Source of the DNA: Ixodes scapularis
Lineage: Eukaryota > Arthropoda > Arachnida > Ixodida > Ixodidae
Assembly (NCBI RefSeq): GCF_016920785.2
Contig: NW_024609837.1
Coordinates: forward strand, 23,369,565 to 23,433,564
Direction of reading: 5' to 3'
Length of the DNA: 64,000 nt
Within the stretch, counting starts at the first letter, position 1; each line of letters opens with the position of its first letter. This document shows positions 45,501-57,100 of this stretch, piece by piece. The notes under the pieces are model-generated. The model worked only from the letters and a program-made list of their open reading frames with translations. It did no database searches and was not told where the DNA came from. The position numbers and the translations under genes are program-made.

Positions 45501-45830
45501 GATGGCAATGACGATAGGTAAAGTAACTGGTACGCAAAATATTAAAGTGCGTGCACATTTTTTCATAAATAACTTTGTTGTCTTATTAAAACCATGTTGC
45601 CACATATCGTTGCGCTAAGTCACAAGCTTTAATCCAAATATAAATCCAATTTTATGACTATGATCAGCCATTGCAATCCAGGCAAATCCAAAATCTAGAC
45701 ATCACTTTTATTCACAACGAAAAAAAATTTGGGTGTGTGTATATACAGCCTAGAACTTAGTCTGTCTCAACGGGCGACTTGTATCTCAGCTGTAGATGAG
45801 AAATGTAGCCAGTGCAGTAGAACCGCTAGC
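42546..45830. other. Gene-poor DNA with weak coding-like stretches
   Basis: No complete gene was found. The minus-strand frames 44524-44808 and 44109-44519 have protein-like composition (for example GVYINIGGATDHN) but no domain I recognise and no splice structure I could establish. They may be remnants of a retroposed gene or transposon. Confidence 0.4.
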
Positions 45831-45835
45831 CTGGG

Positions 45836-46015
45836 GTTTTTAGCGTGTGCCACGCAGTAGTGATAAACGACCGCACGCCGGTACGATGCTCATCCACATC
45901 GAAACGGGCATGAACGGGGATTGAGCCCAGGATCCCTGGGTTGTGTAGCGCAAGCTTTTGCTCAGCGTGCTCAGAGCTGGTGTGCGCGAGCCCGCTTGGC
46001 CACTCTTAACTCGCC
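45836..46015 (-). mobile_element. tRNA-derived SINE (copy 1)
   Basis: On the minus strand the head reads TGGCCAAGCGGGCTCGCG (A box, near 46001-45990) and later GGCTCAATCCC (B box, 45927-45917), about 70 nt apart. That spacing fits a type II (Ser/Leu-like) tRNA ancestor with a long variable arm. The body continues to about 45836. Confidence 0.65.
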
Positions 46016-46499
46016 ACAACGAAACATGAAGTGTGTGGAGGACGAGCTGGAGAATAATATCCGCAACGTTGGACAGTGGAAGCGCGTGGTGTGGGCACTT
46101 CTCTCCGTGAGAGCCCAGCACCTTTCAGATGAGAGGTAGCTGGACTGGATGCCGACGCTCGGGCAAGAATTTTGAGTAATATCGGTCAGCAGCTGCAGGG
46201 CAATGCCTTCACCATAGCCGCTCTCATGACCGACAGCCTACCCGATCAGTCGAGAACAATGGACTTCCTGGTGGAGTCTTGCAGGTTCCTCCTGGCCGTC
46301 GCTGGCCGTCGCGAAGGGGCTAAGGCTGGAGAATAGATTAGCCGATTGTTTTTGTACAATGCACTACTTTCCTGTCAACAGAAAACAACTGCGCATCTAA
46401 TATTACTTCTATCGAAATAATGCAAATTTTACGCAGCGTTAGTTTTTTCTATTATTTTTACTCCTTGAACACTGCTATCGAGATTACACACTCGGTCTA

Positions 46500-46665
46500 T
46501 TGGGGTGAGCGTAGTGTGCTCCCCGATCTCACTTCATCGGAAGTGTGTTCTTCAGGCAGGGCTGGGGATTGAGCTCGGGATCACTGGGTTCTGCTCCCCA
46601 GCGCGAGCTTTCTCTCCCTTTACTCCGATCTGGTGTGCGCCAGCCCGCTCGGCCACCGATACTCC
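46500..46665 (-). mobile_element. tRNA-derived SINE (copy 2)
   Basis: The minus strand has TGGCCGAGCGGGCTGGCG (near 46655-46640) and GAGCTCAATCCC (near 46576-46565). It matches copy 1 throughout the head (GCACACCAG, the AGC(T/A)CGCGCT variable arm, ACCCAG(G/T)GATCC). Confidence 0.7.
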
Positions 46666-46819
46666 TTAATAAAGGCACATTAAAAAAGAATTGGACATTT
46701 ACAATTCTCTGTAATGCTGAATTGGAGTGCAGCTGAGGAGGAGGAGTAGGAGGAGGAGGGGAGGGTATGCAACTGCTCCCCCTCCGTACCCTCCCATCCT
46801 CCTCTGCTGCTCCCCCTCC

Positions 46820-47040
46820 CATTTAGCGGAAAATTTTCGCTAGATTTCCAGCTAAATTTAACGGGGAAATTTCCCCGCTGATTTGACGTGTGACGTCGTA
46901 TGACACATTACGTGAAATTTTACGTGTGATGTAATGAGTGTAAAATTTTCCCGTTAAACTTAGCGAAAAAATTTCTCTAAACTTGGCGAAAACTTTTCCC
47001 GCCAAATTTAGCGAGATAATTTTACCCTCGTGATGTCACG
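46820..47040. repeat. Array of inverted TTTAGCG(A/G)-AAATTTT units
   Basis: Repeated words such as GGAAATTTCCCCGC, GCGAAAAAATTTC, GGCGAAAACTTTTCCCGCC and AATTTAGCGAGATAATTTTA alternate in both orientations. TGACGTCGTATGAC and GTGATGTCACGTGTGACATCA lie between them. The sequence is highly self-complementary and non-coding; class unknown. Confidence 0.55.
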
Positions 47041-47144
47041 TGTGACATCATTTTGAGAAACATCCGATATTGCAACGCGCGGTTACGCCGACGCCGCTCA
47101 ATCCGGAAATGGACGCCTCAGAGCTGCCCTCTAAAACGTTACAT

Positions 47145-47326
47145 TAAAGCGCGAAACACATGTACGACGAAACCTTCCGATCCGACGTGCGGACTGCCGG
47201 AATGACCTTGGGGGGCGAGGGTTTTCGTAGCATCGGAGAGCGTTGAAAACCCTCGCCTCCGACCGTCGTATTGAGTGGTCGGACGTCGGATCGGACGGTT
47301 TCGTCGTACATGTGTCTCGTGCTTTA
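47145..47326. mobile_element. MITE with 45-bp terminal inverted repeats
   Basis: Ends TAAAGCGCGAAACACATGTA and TACATGTGTCTCGTGCTTTA are inverted. Pairing continues through CGACGAAACC and GATCCGACGT. A second inner hairpin pairs GGCGAGGGTTTTC with GAAAACCCTCGCC. Confidence 0.8.
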
Positions 47327-50306
47327 TGCACAATTTTTACGCCAATTGGATGATTCTGATTGATCATCGCAAGCCAAGATAAAGAAAGAAGCACATCCAA
47401 CTTTGGCGTTCCGCTTCGTCCCATGGAAGCCTACGAGGAGGCCCCGACACTGCCTAATTAGATCATAATTATTGTGTTGTCTCGAATAGTTACATGCTGA
47501 CACAAAAGTAGGCTCTGTCCTTCTCTGCTAATCAAGATAGCCTTGGAATGACTGACTTTGTCGTCGTCTTTTATCAATTCACTGCGGCGCAAATCTTGGT
47601 ACAGGTCGGCCTAAACTCCAAGTGCACCCCACTCTTTGTTTGCAATGCCACTCCTCTCTGTCCTCTCTTTCACGAATTCCTTATTCTTTATAGAATAAAA
47701 TTTACGTCTCGTTTTTGGTTTTTGTATTGTATGTTTTACTGTTGAAACATTGCTATTGATGCCATGCACTCGATCGAGTGAAGTGAGTTCGTCAAACTCG
47801 CTGGAACTTGAGTTTGTTCCTCAGGAAGAAGCCGTGTGGCACACTACAGAAATTACACTAAAGGCGAAGTGCACTTGGCTGAAGTACACTAAATTAGCCT
47901 CTCTGACAGGGGTATTAACCATCGCAGTTCAAATACTTATAAAATAGGGCATTAAACAAAAGAAAATCTGTTAAAGTGAGTGCGCCACCCGTTCAGGCTG
48001 CCCGGCCAAGCCAATGCAACCTGTTCCCAGCCACCATGTTTGTTTGGTGGTGGCGCCCCCTATAGCTCGCTGGAGTCGCGAATAGATGTGGAAGGAATAT
48101 TGGAAGATGGCCCCTTGGACTGAATTGGCTGCTATCGAGTGTTGATAGCGTACAATGAAACTTCATACAAAACACTGGCACGTGCAGCCTGAACCAGAAC
48201 ACGACCATACAGGTAAAAAGGGTACGGGGGGCATGGAGCCCCTCGAGCTACCAAAAATTCACCGTCCGCTAATCGAGACTAACGACGGCGCTGCTCCGGT
48301 TCTTTCGCGCTTTATACCGGGACTTGTAGCACCAGCCACCGGGATTGCGACATCCGACAAAGCGACAAACCAAATTTATCTTCTTTTCGGATTGAAACAG
48401 CGCAGCAAGAAGTGCCCCTCTTTATGAATGGTTTCTTACAGTAGCCCGGAAGAGCCTGCCACAGGTTGCAATAGAATTAGGATTCTGCAAGGATTGCGAA
48501 TCCTGGTATGTGGTGAACGGGGCGAGGATAGTGTTGTGCCTTTCACTAATGAATGCATTGAATATCTGCTAAGTGGAGGACAATGGGCTCGTGACTGAGT
48601 AAAGGTTCATTGGGGTGCGAGGTTGCGGGATGTTTGTCTAGGGTTTGCCGACGTGGCAGAACATTTTTCGACCTGCAAGATCCTACAGCCTGGCTTACCT
48701 GCCGGTTTGCACGAGCAGGTAAAACAATCGTGGCTCTTTCAGCTGCAATATTCCCAGCGTGAACAAAGTGGTCAAGAGCCCCCTTCTCTGGAATGTCCTC
48801 TTTGGGTGATCTGGCACCTGCTGCAGCTGCCTCCGACAAATTGGACACATGGACCCTTTGCTAACGAGCGCCATCTAGAAACTACAAATGAAGGGCAGCC
48901 TAACATGCCTCCGCCCATCAGAATACATTGGCATCGTGCCATTGTATTGGCTTTTCTTGCTTTTTATGCCCCATACTACCTATGCTCCAAAAAGAAGAGT
49001 AAAAAAGAAAGACTAAATATGTGAAAAGATGGGCGTTGAAAATGTTGTTAGTGCAGGACGGCCTTCGAAATTGGGGATGGTGGAGAGCAAGGCCAGGGGA
49101 GAGTGCGTATGCATACTTATAGTCCCATCCAGCAACGTTTTTAGTTACCAGATTTTTGTTGTTTCTATACTCCATTCGTCGTCAATGTGAGCGAAGAAGG
49201 TACAAGAGCAAGCAAAGTGCTTTGAGTGGGGCCACTATGAACATGCGCTCGTGAAGGGAGTGCAAGGCAACATGCTTGTGCTTGCCGCTCTAGTTTCGCT
49301 TCCACTTAGTATAGTGAAACTGAGTCTGGTGGCGTAGCTTGTGGTAAAACTTGACCTGCAGGCCTAGCCCTTGGCGACACAGTTGCTAGACCACAATCCA
49401 AGCTGAATGTTGATGTGGTGCCCGAGTCCAAACATAGCTGCTAATGTATGGCTAATATGGTGGTTGGTACGGCTGCTATTATAGAAGGCACACAAACTTT
49501 TGTAAAGGATCTCTTAATGCGGAATCTGCTCAAGGTCGTTTCGAATGTAACGAAAAACCACTGCATGCGGGCCAGGGCTGCATAAAGCATGCATAGCTCG
49601 TAGCAGGCAATGTGTGAACGCACCAAGCATATAAGAGGCTTACTTAGTCATTAATAATCATACTTAATCATAGTTGGTGCGAGTTGCCAGGTGGTGCTGC
49701 GGGAATCTAACCCTGGATCGTGAGATCCGCAGCCAGACGCTTTTGCTCGGTACCAGAAGGAGAGGGCGATTGGGAGTGCAAGCGACCGGACTAGATGTGA
49801 CGGGGAAGCTTGCGGTAAGACGGGCGTCTAGCTGTTTCCCGATTGATGAAGCGTGGCTCCCCATGGGATCTCGCGATGTCCTGGGTACCAAATAAATTCA
49901 ATATCGTCTCAATCATTTTGATAAATCTGGGGAGCAGGCGAGTGCGCCCTGCGTTCAATGCGTCGAAAATTGCCCGATTCTCCCCATGACCAAGCATAAT
50001 GCATCTCAACGAATCCTAACGCAGACACGGCCTTTCAGTTTGTGCCGAATGTAGATGGGAGTGCTGGATGTTTCTGCGTTCTGGGTTTGCACGACTTCCT
50101 TTTTTGGCCTGGTGTGCTTGAGGTTGTTTAGCTTTGAGAGAAACTAAGTTGCACGAGAGTGAATAACCACACTTACAAGAAGCCACACTTTCAGTGCTGT
50201 TCCCTTGCATTTCTGTTAATTTACTTCCTAACACTAGCCCTGTTCGTAGCTGTAGTTATGGCACAATAGTTAATTTCACCTTGCAGTGTACAGTCTGCAT
50301 CAAACG
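47327..50306. other. Gene-poor DNA upstream of CHD1 coding exon
   Basis: Open frames at 47993-48848 on both strands and 48623-49024 on the + strand lack recognisable domains. No element ends were found. It may be intronic to CHD1. Confidence 0.45.
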
Positions 50307-50372
50307 TGACATGACTTTGTGGCATCACATGACCTGACGTCATGTCATGTGCTATCATAAGGTCATGTGACA
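50307..50372. repeat. Imperfect 66-bp palindrome of CATGTCA/TGACATG words
   Basis: The segment from GTGACATGACTTTG to ATAAGGTCATGTGAC is largely its own reverse complement, centred on ACCTGACGTCATG. Confidence 0.55.
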
Positions 50373-50638
50373 CTGTGATGTTGGCTGACGCCCCGACTTT
50401 GCGGTGTCCATGTTGCACTGACGCAGTACATACATGTCGCACTAACCCGGCTCGGACAGTAAATGTTCCTAATTCCATAATGTTACAAGTGGTTGAGAAA
50501 GAAAAATGGATTTGTAGAATGGTCGAGGAATTCAGAAAACGGGTTGTTGCCGTTTGTTAGGCCTCCACATGTCATTAAGTGAAACTACCTGCGCCTTTTA
50601 AGTGATCCCCACTGATAACGGCTACTTTTGCGTTCCAG

Positions 50639-51171
50639 GGTAGCCCGACCCGCCGGGCTCTCCTGCCATGGAGAACTCGGACGCCGGCAGCAACAGCTCG
50701 GCCGCGTCCGGAGACAGCGACTCGGATTTCGGATCGGCTTCTGAGTCTAGCCGCAGCCGCAAGTCCGGCTCCGCCTCTCCACGGCTGGACTCGAGCAACC
50801 AGACGGCCAAGACTGGCGAGGAGGAAGAGGAGGAGGAGGGGGAGGAGGGGGAGGAGGAGGACAACCACGAGGAGAACAACAATGACGACGCCAACAGCGG
50901 GTCCGCGAAAAGCGACCGCGGCTCGAGCTCCGAAAGCGAAGACGCAGAGTCGGACAGCGACGCTGCGGAGAGGGTTCGGTCGGCCAACCAGAGGAGGACC
51001 TCGGAGAGTGCCGGTTCGCACCAGGACGACAGCTCGAGGGATGCGAGGAGGAGGGGGGGCAAGGGAGGGGGAAAGGGGGGCCTGAAGCAGGTGTGGGAGG
51101 AGAACCCGGACATGTACGGGGTGCGGCGTTCCGGTCGCTGCCGCAAGGAGCCCGAGCGGTACACGGTTGAC
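50639..51171 (+). CDS. CHD1: CHD1 first coding exon
   Basis: Acceptor TGCGTTCCAG ends at 50638; the ATG is at 50668 (CTGCCATGG, good context). The donor GAC|GTGAGT ends it in phase 0. If unspliced, the frame continues into the neighbouring LTR and stops at 51402. Confidence 0.9.
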
Positions 51172-54100
51172 GTGAGTGGATGGCCATTTTGTGCCCTCTC
51201 TTCCATCTTTTTGTTCTTGGCTCCTCTTGTCGGAAAGAGCATGGGGGTGGGGGCTGTTGTGAATTGTAAATTGGAATCCTCCTCACAGGAAACAGCCGCA
51301 CAGTGCTCGTGTAAATATGTGGTTAACGAGAACGAGGAAGACGAAGGAACGGTTTGGGTCGAGACAGATCGAAGAAGAAGATGTACGGAACGACTGCGAT
51401 GACCAACACCCGTAGATTAGCTTCGCCATGTAAATAGTAAATTCATTTTGTCTCTCACCGTAAGTCTTTGACGTTCAATTACTGCAACAACTGAATGGTG
51501 CCGAAACCCGGGACTTCAAGCCAGGAACGACCCTCAGCGAAACGAAGTCAGTTGCTGAGCAGCGAACGAGTGAACGCCATGGACTAACCTCGAACGAAAT
51601 TTGGATCGACATCGGAACAAGTAACTATTACCCGAAGCTTACCAACCTCTCGATTTATTCAAACATGGAAAGGGTGCGAACGAAAAGGACTGCTCGCAGA
51701 GCACAAAACACCCGAATTGTCAGAGAGGCCACCGCTATTCTCAACACTGCGGATGTAATTCAAATCGAGGCCATAGCAAGAAAGCTTGAGGTAAATTATG
51801 AAGAACTCAAGAAGCTGAACACCGAGCTCGAGCCCTTCATTGCCGATGGAGATCTTGAGAACGAATACCAGTCGGTAATTGAGTACGAGGAAGAAACGAC
51901 CCACACCTTGAGCATGCTTCAAAGTCGAGCAGTGCAACTACGTTCTGGTGAACCAGCGCGACCATCAACATCGGCAATTGCCTCACGAAGCGAAGAACGA
52001 AGACGGAGCGGTATTAAACTACCGAAGTTGCAGCTGCAATCCTTTAAGGGCGAGCTTGCTGAGTGGCAGCCATTTTGGCAACAATTCAAGCGTGCCATTC
52101 ACGAAAACGGAGAGCTGTCAAGCGGCGAGAAGTTTCAATACTTAAGGACGCTGGTTAGTGGACCCGCCAAGGCATCTATCGATGGTCTCCAAGTGACGGA
52201 TGCGTGCTACAACGACGCAATTGAAATCTTAACTAGACAGTTTGGAGACTACAGGCGAATCCAGCAAGACCACCTTACAAAGCTTCGAACGCTTCCGAGT
52301 GTCACCTACTCAAACGACACCAAGGGTTTGAGGAGACTTTACGATCAGGTGCAAACCCACATCCGCGGTCTTCATGGACTTGGTGTCAGCTCAGACAGCT
52401 ACTCGACCATGCTGATGGACATTGTCATCAAGGCTCTTCCATCTGAAATAGTGGTGGATTTCTACCGACGTGCTGGCCATTCTGAAAGGAAGACCGTCCA
52501 TCCGTACGAGGGAGACGTGGCTGCACATTCATCTCCACCCACATTACAAGCAGAAGAGCTGGGGTCAATCTCAGGTACTTCCAGAACCGCTGAGCTGTCC
52601 GCCAGACCAACACATCGAAATGAGGACGCTCAACTGAACAGCAGAAGGGCAGAGGGAGATTTGCAACAGTTGCTTGAATATCTGCTAATCGAGATCGAGA
52701 GTAGAGAAAGATCTGGTGTCAGAGATGATCGTCCACCAAGAACAAATCGGGAGCAACTACATCAACGAGCTCATCTTCCGACTTCTGCGGTTCTCCATGC
52801 CAAAGCTCAAGATGACAAGGAGGAGTGCATTTTTTGCAAAACTACAGGACACAGCATGGAAAACTGCACCAGTAGCATCTCTCTAATGGAGAAGAAGAAG
52901 AAACTTTCAGGAGAGATGCGATGTTTCCGGTGCACCCTAAGAGGGCATAGGTCAAAGGACTGTCACAGGAAATTGTCTTGCACTTCCTGTGCGGGGCGAC
53001 ACGCAACATCCATGTGCGATCCGACCTGGAAGCCTTCAGCGAACACTAGTGCAACACAAACCATGACGACTAGCGTTCAAAGCGCTGGCATTGGTAGCAC
53101 TGGGATTTCGATAGACGACGACGTCTTACTTCAGACCTTTCGGACCTGGGTGGTCGAGGATGGAAATACTGTCTACGCACGTGCCATCTTAGACGGTGGA
53201 AGTCAGCGAACGTTTATACGAGAAGACGTTTCTCGCAAGCTGGGTCTTAAGGTGCTAGGAGAGACCAGACTACGCTTGAACACCTTTGGAAGTTCTACTT
53301 CACTGCCGAAAAAACGAAGGCTGGTTCAAGTGAAGCTGCGTAGTCAGTACAACAACGAAGAATGCAGTGTTGAAGCGGTAGAAATCCCATTTATATGCGA
53401 GGACATTGTTCAGGTACCTGTAAACCATGAGTTTGTCCGCAGCATTGAGGAAGACGGAGGCTGCATCGCTGACAAGCTCCTCTTCCCCGGCGTTTCTACC
53501 GAACCAGGCATAAGCCTGCTTATTGGGTCAGACCAAATGTGGAAAGTCGCCAGTGAGCCGGTGCGACGTTGTGAAAGCAACTGCAGCCTGATGGCTTCAG
53601 ACACAACTTTTGGGTGGACTTTTCAAGGCCCTACATCACTTCAGAGTTCCTTAACCTGCAGTACAAACAAGGGGGGCTCTAATAAAAAAGACGACGACAC
53701 CGAGAAAACCACCGCCAAGACGAAGCATAAACGTTCCGTCGGATCCCCGATTTCCGCAAACCTGCAGTGGCAAGAGAACGACCACGAGTACGAAGAACGA
53801 ATTCAAGGAGACCTCACTTGCGTCGGAAAGTACACTTACAAGGATATAGGCGGCAGCCTCAAGTGCAGTCACCCGCCGCATTCGCAGCGCTCCCCGAAAT
53901 TAACCAATCAAAGGAACGACCGGCAGTGTCAGCTGTTTTCGTCAAAACGCTCTGACATCAATGGGGGCCAGAGGCTGGATGTTGCAAGCGAATCTGACAG
54001 TGTTGGGCCCGAGGTTCAAATCAGACTGAATAAGACTTCTGACAGCCGCTCGCAATCAAAGAAGTCGAGAGTATCCGACACGTGGCAGTCTTCGAACATG

Positions 54101-57100
54101 GTTGTGTCGTGCGCTCACAATAATTTTGAGAAAGCGAGTGTCAGCGAAGAGGACAACGGCAAGCGTAATTTGCAGTCCGACAGTGTGTTTTGCAATCAGA
54201 CGTCGACCAGGAAGTTTCTCAAAAGAAAGAGAACAAACCGAAGAATGGCCGACAAAGAGCTCTTCGCTTACTCCGTGGTAGTAGTAGTTGCCGTCGTCTC
54301 CCTTACGCTGGTCGTCGCTCTGAGAATACATGAGTTAGGACTAGACCATCATCTCGTCTTCAACCTTTCCAACCTGAAGGCTATGAAGGAAGGTCCAACC
54401 TTTCGGCATGCTGCACCCACGAGACGCAGGGACGCGCGTTACTTGACCAGTGGGCGAATGTTTCTAAAAATTCTCGGACTGAACTACTTCCGTCGTGCGT
54501 GCCGCAATTTCTACAAGTTTGACTACAAACATTTGCCAGTCCGTCCAGCGACTACATCGCAAGACAATTTGATAGAAGGGCTGCTCGCTGTCGTCAAATC
54601 AGAAGACAAATACCCGGAGCTGATCACGGCGCGGAGGTTGTACAAAGAATGTCTTCAGAAAGATGCGATCGCGGAACAGGGCGGGGACACGCTGGCAGAG
54701 CTTCATACTGACCCCGGACTCCACGGCTTATAGAACGTGCTGAAAGAAAAAGAATGCAAGAATACTACCGAATAACGAATACAGTGCAAATTCATTGTTG
54801 ACCGAGCTGCCTGGTGGGGTTTGTTTTGGGAGCGTATGGTATGAGGGGGAGCGCTGCCAAAACATGCCTTCGGAAAGTTCTCAGAAGAAATTGCTGCAGT
54901 TTTGAAGAGCTTACCACTATACTCTATGAGATTGAGGCAGTTGTTAACTCACGACCCCTCTCATTTCTGCAAGCCTCTCCTAACGAGCCCGAAGCGTAGA
55001 CCCCGGCGCATTTTTTTACTTGAAAGCGACCGACAGCTCTTCCAACTGCGGGTGCTGAGAAATTCCAAACCTCTACGAGAGAAAATGTCACCCGGCGTTA
55101 AAGAAAGCATCAACAACTGCTAGACCACTTTTGGCAGCGGTGGCGAAAAGAATACTTGCTCCAGCTGCGATCAGCACACGAAACAACTTGTCACCGAAAC
55201 AGCCAAGCGCAAGATGGCGATCTGGTTCTAGTTGGGGAAAACAAAACGCCCAGACACCTGTGGCGGACTGGACGAATTGGGCAGGTATTCTACGGCCGGG
55301 ATAGTATAGTGTGATCCTGCGCTGTGAACGTGCCAGGCGGACAAGTGCTGAAAAAAACCCGTGCAACTTTTATATACCCTAGAGCTTTATGTTGAATGAG
55401 CGATCTAAAAACGCTCATTTGGGGGCAGTGTGTTGTGAATTGTAAATTGGAATCCTCCTCACAGGAAACAGCCGCACAGTGCTCGTGTAAATATGTGGTT
55501 AACGAGAACGAGGAAGACGAAGGAACGGTTTGGGTCGAGACAGATCGAAGAAGAAGATGTACGGAACGACTGCGATGACCAACACCCGTAGATTAACTTC
55601 GCCATGTAAATAGTAAATTCATTTTGTCTCTCACCGTAAGTCTTTGACGTTCAATTACTGCAACAGGGGCTGTTGGTGCATGCCATGGTAAAAGTTCGGG
55701 GCACGGGAAGGTGGTGCCACTCGCCTTAATCGTCAAAATTTGCTGCATGCTGGCATGACTAGCGTAATGCTTTAGGAAAGAGTGTCGTGTACAGCCAGAT
55801 GTGCATATTACCGTTAATCTCTCCGTCGCACATTTAGTTCAGTGTGGCACCGTACGCATAGAGTCTTCTGAGAACCAGTTGTTGTGTGACTGGTGCATCT
55901 ACTCCCGTCTCAGCGAGTTTACATAACCCTGTGTTTTGCTTTGCGTTATCTTTCTCAGGAGTCTGAAGGCAGCGACAGCCGGAAGGGTCCAAGATCTGGT
56001 GCTCGTTCACGGAAGGCGTAAGTCGTCTGTTTTAGTTGTTCTACAGTCTAGCCATACAACAGCCAGAAGAACCGATGTGAGGATCTGTGCTGCAAACACA
56101 AACATGTGCACTGAGATGTAGTCCTGTGCCTTCGTTACATCAGTTTGCAAGTAACACTTATTGCTGTCAGCATTGCTGGTCTCTAGTTATGAGCTTGTTA
56201 AAAAGGCCAGGCAGTCCTAGAATGTTAGTATTTGACAGACCTAGGCATATCATTCTTTTCAGGCAAGGATCCAGAAACTTTGCGATGAATATTTTGAGGA
56301 TAATCGAGTGTTCATGCTCCAGTTTAATGCTTGTGAGTGCATGCTACGTGTGACCCTCAAGTTGTTTGTCTCAACTCTTCAGTCTGTGAAATTGGGATGG
56401 CTGCGTTCCCTTTCCCAAGTCGACAATCTTTGGACTGAGTGTTCTTTGAATTAAAAAAAATTTCCCCTAGTACATGCCGTGCGAGGAATCTGCGACCTTA
56501 GAGGAACTCGCCGTTGCCCCATTGTATTGCAGAGGTCGGTCGGAAACCTCAGCCGAGCTATTTATTCCCAATTCTCGGAACTTTAAATCATAGTTTTGTC
56601 GGCACGGCTGTATGGGATCCAGGTATTATAAAAACTTTAGCTTTCTAAAGGAACAATATGATGGCCACGTGTTTGCCGCCTTTATCCTCCATTTTTATTG
56701 CGTTCATCTTCGACAAAATCAGCATTAAGAGCAAACCTGAACTGTTCCCTAGTTTTTTTGTCGTACGGCTGCAGCCTTTAAATAAAAAGAGAATTCTATG
56801 ATGTTTCCGGCGCAGTTCGGGCGACTGGCGGTCAAGCGGGAACAGCGACGAAAGCGACAGCGATGCTGGCGGCAGAGCTCGTAAGGTTCCCCCCAAGAGG
56901 CCTCCCCCGCGAAGGGCGCCGGCAACCCAGCAGCGACGTGCCGCCGCCGCGGCCTCCAGCAACCGTGTGCGCCACCACAGTTCCGAGAGCTCCAACGAAG
57001 CATCGTCGGACGACGACGACAGTGACGATGACGAAAGCAAGCGCCAGGCGTCGCGGAGAGGTGGCAAGGCTGTCAGGTGAGTGGCGGCACCGTTTCTCGG

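Larger units (their letters stand above)
51255..55665 (+). mobile_element. BEL/Pao LTR retrotransposon, non-autonomous, with foreign insert in place of RT/RNase H
   Basis: A 4411-bp element in a CHD1 intron, same orientation as the gene. It has two 235-bp LTRs with TGTTG...CAACA ends, a 5-bp target duplication GGGGC (51250-51254 and 55666-55670), a primer-binding site at 51496-51513 and a purine-rich tract at 55421-55430 touching the 3' LTR. The internal frame (51665-54733) gives Gag (DUF1759-like), zinc knuckles and an A17-type protease. The usual reverse transcriptase and RNase H are absent; a non-retroviral segment follows instead. A frameshifted integrase C-terminus lies at about 54800-55340. 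The LTRs differ at one position, so the insertion is recent. It must have been mobilised by enzymes from another element. Confidence 0.92.

Noticed and set aside
45990..46013. Genuine tRNA gene on the minus strand
   Set aside because: The A and B boxes are degenerate, the arms do not pair cleanly, and a second diverged copy lies 600 bp away, so a SINE is likelier.
48546..49024. Opposed open frames of 100-133 codons as genes
   Set aside because: No domain, no ATG context, no splice support; composition is neutral.
51172..51404. In-frame extension of the CHD1 exon
   Set aside because: Sequence past GAC|GTGAGT is intron and LTR, and CHD1 homology resumes exactly at 55959; kept only as a finding.
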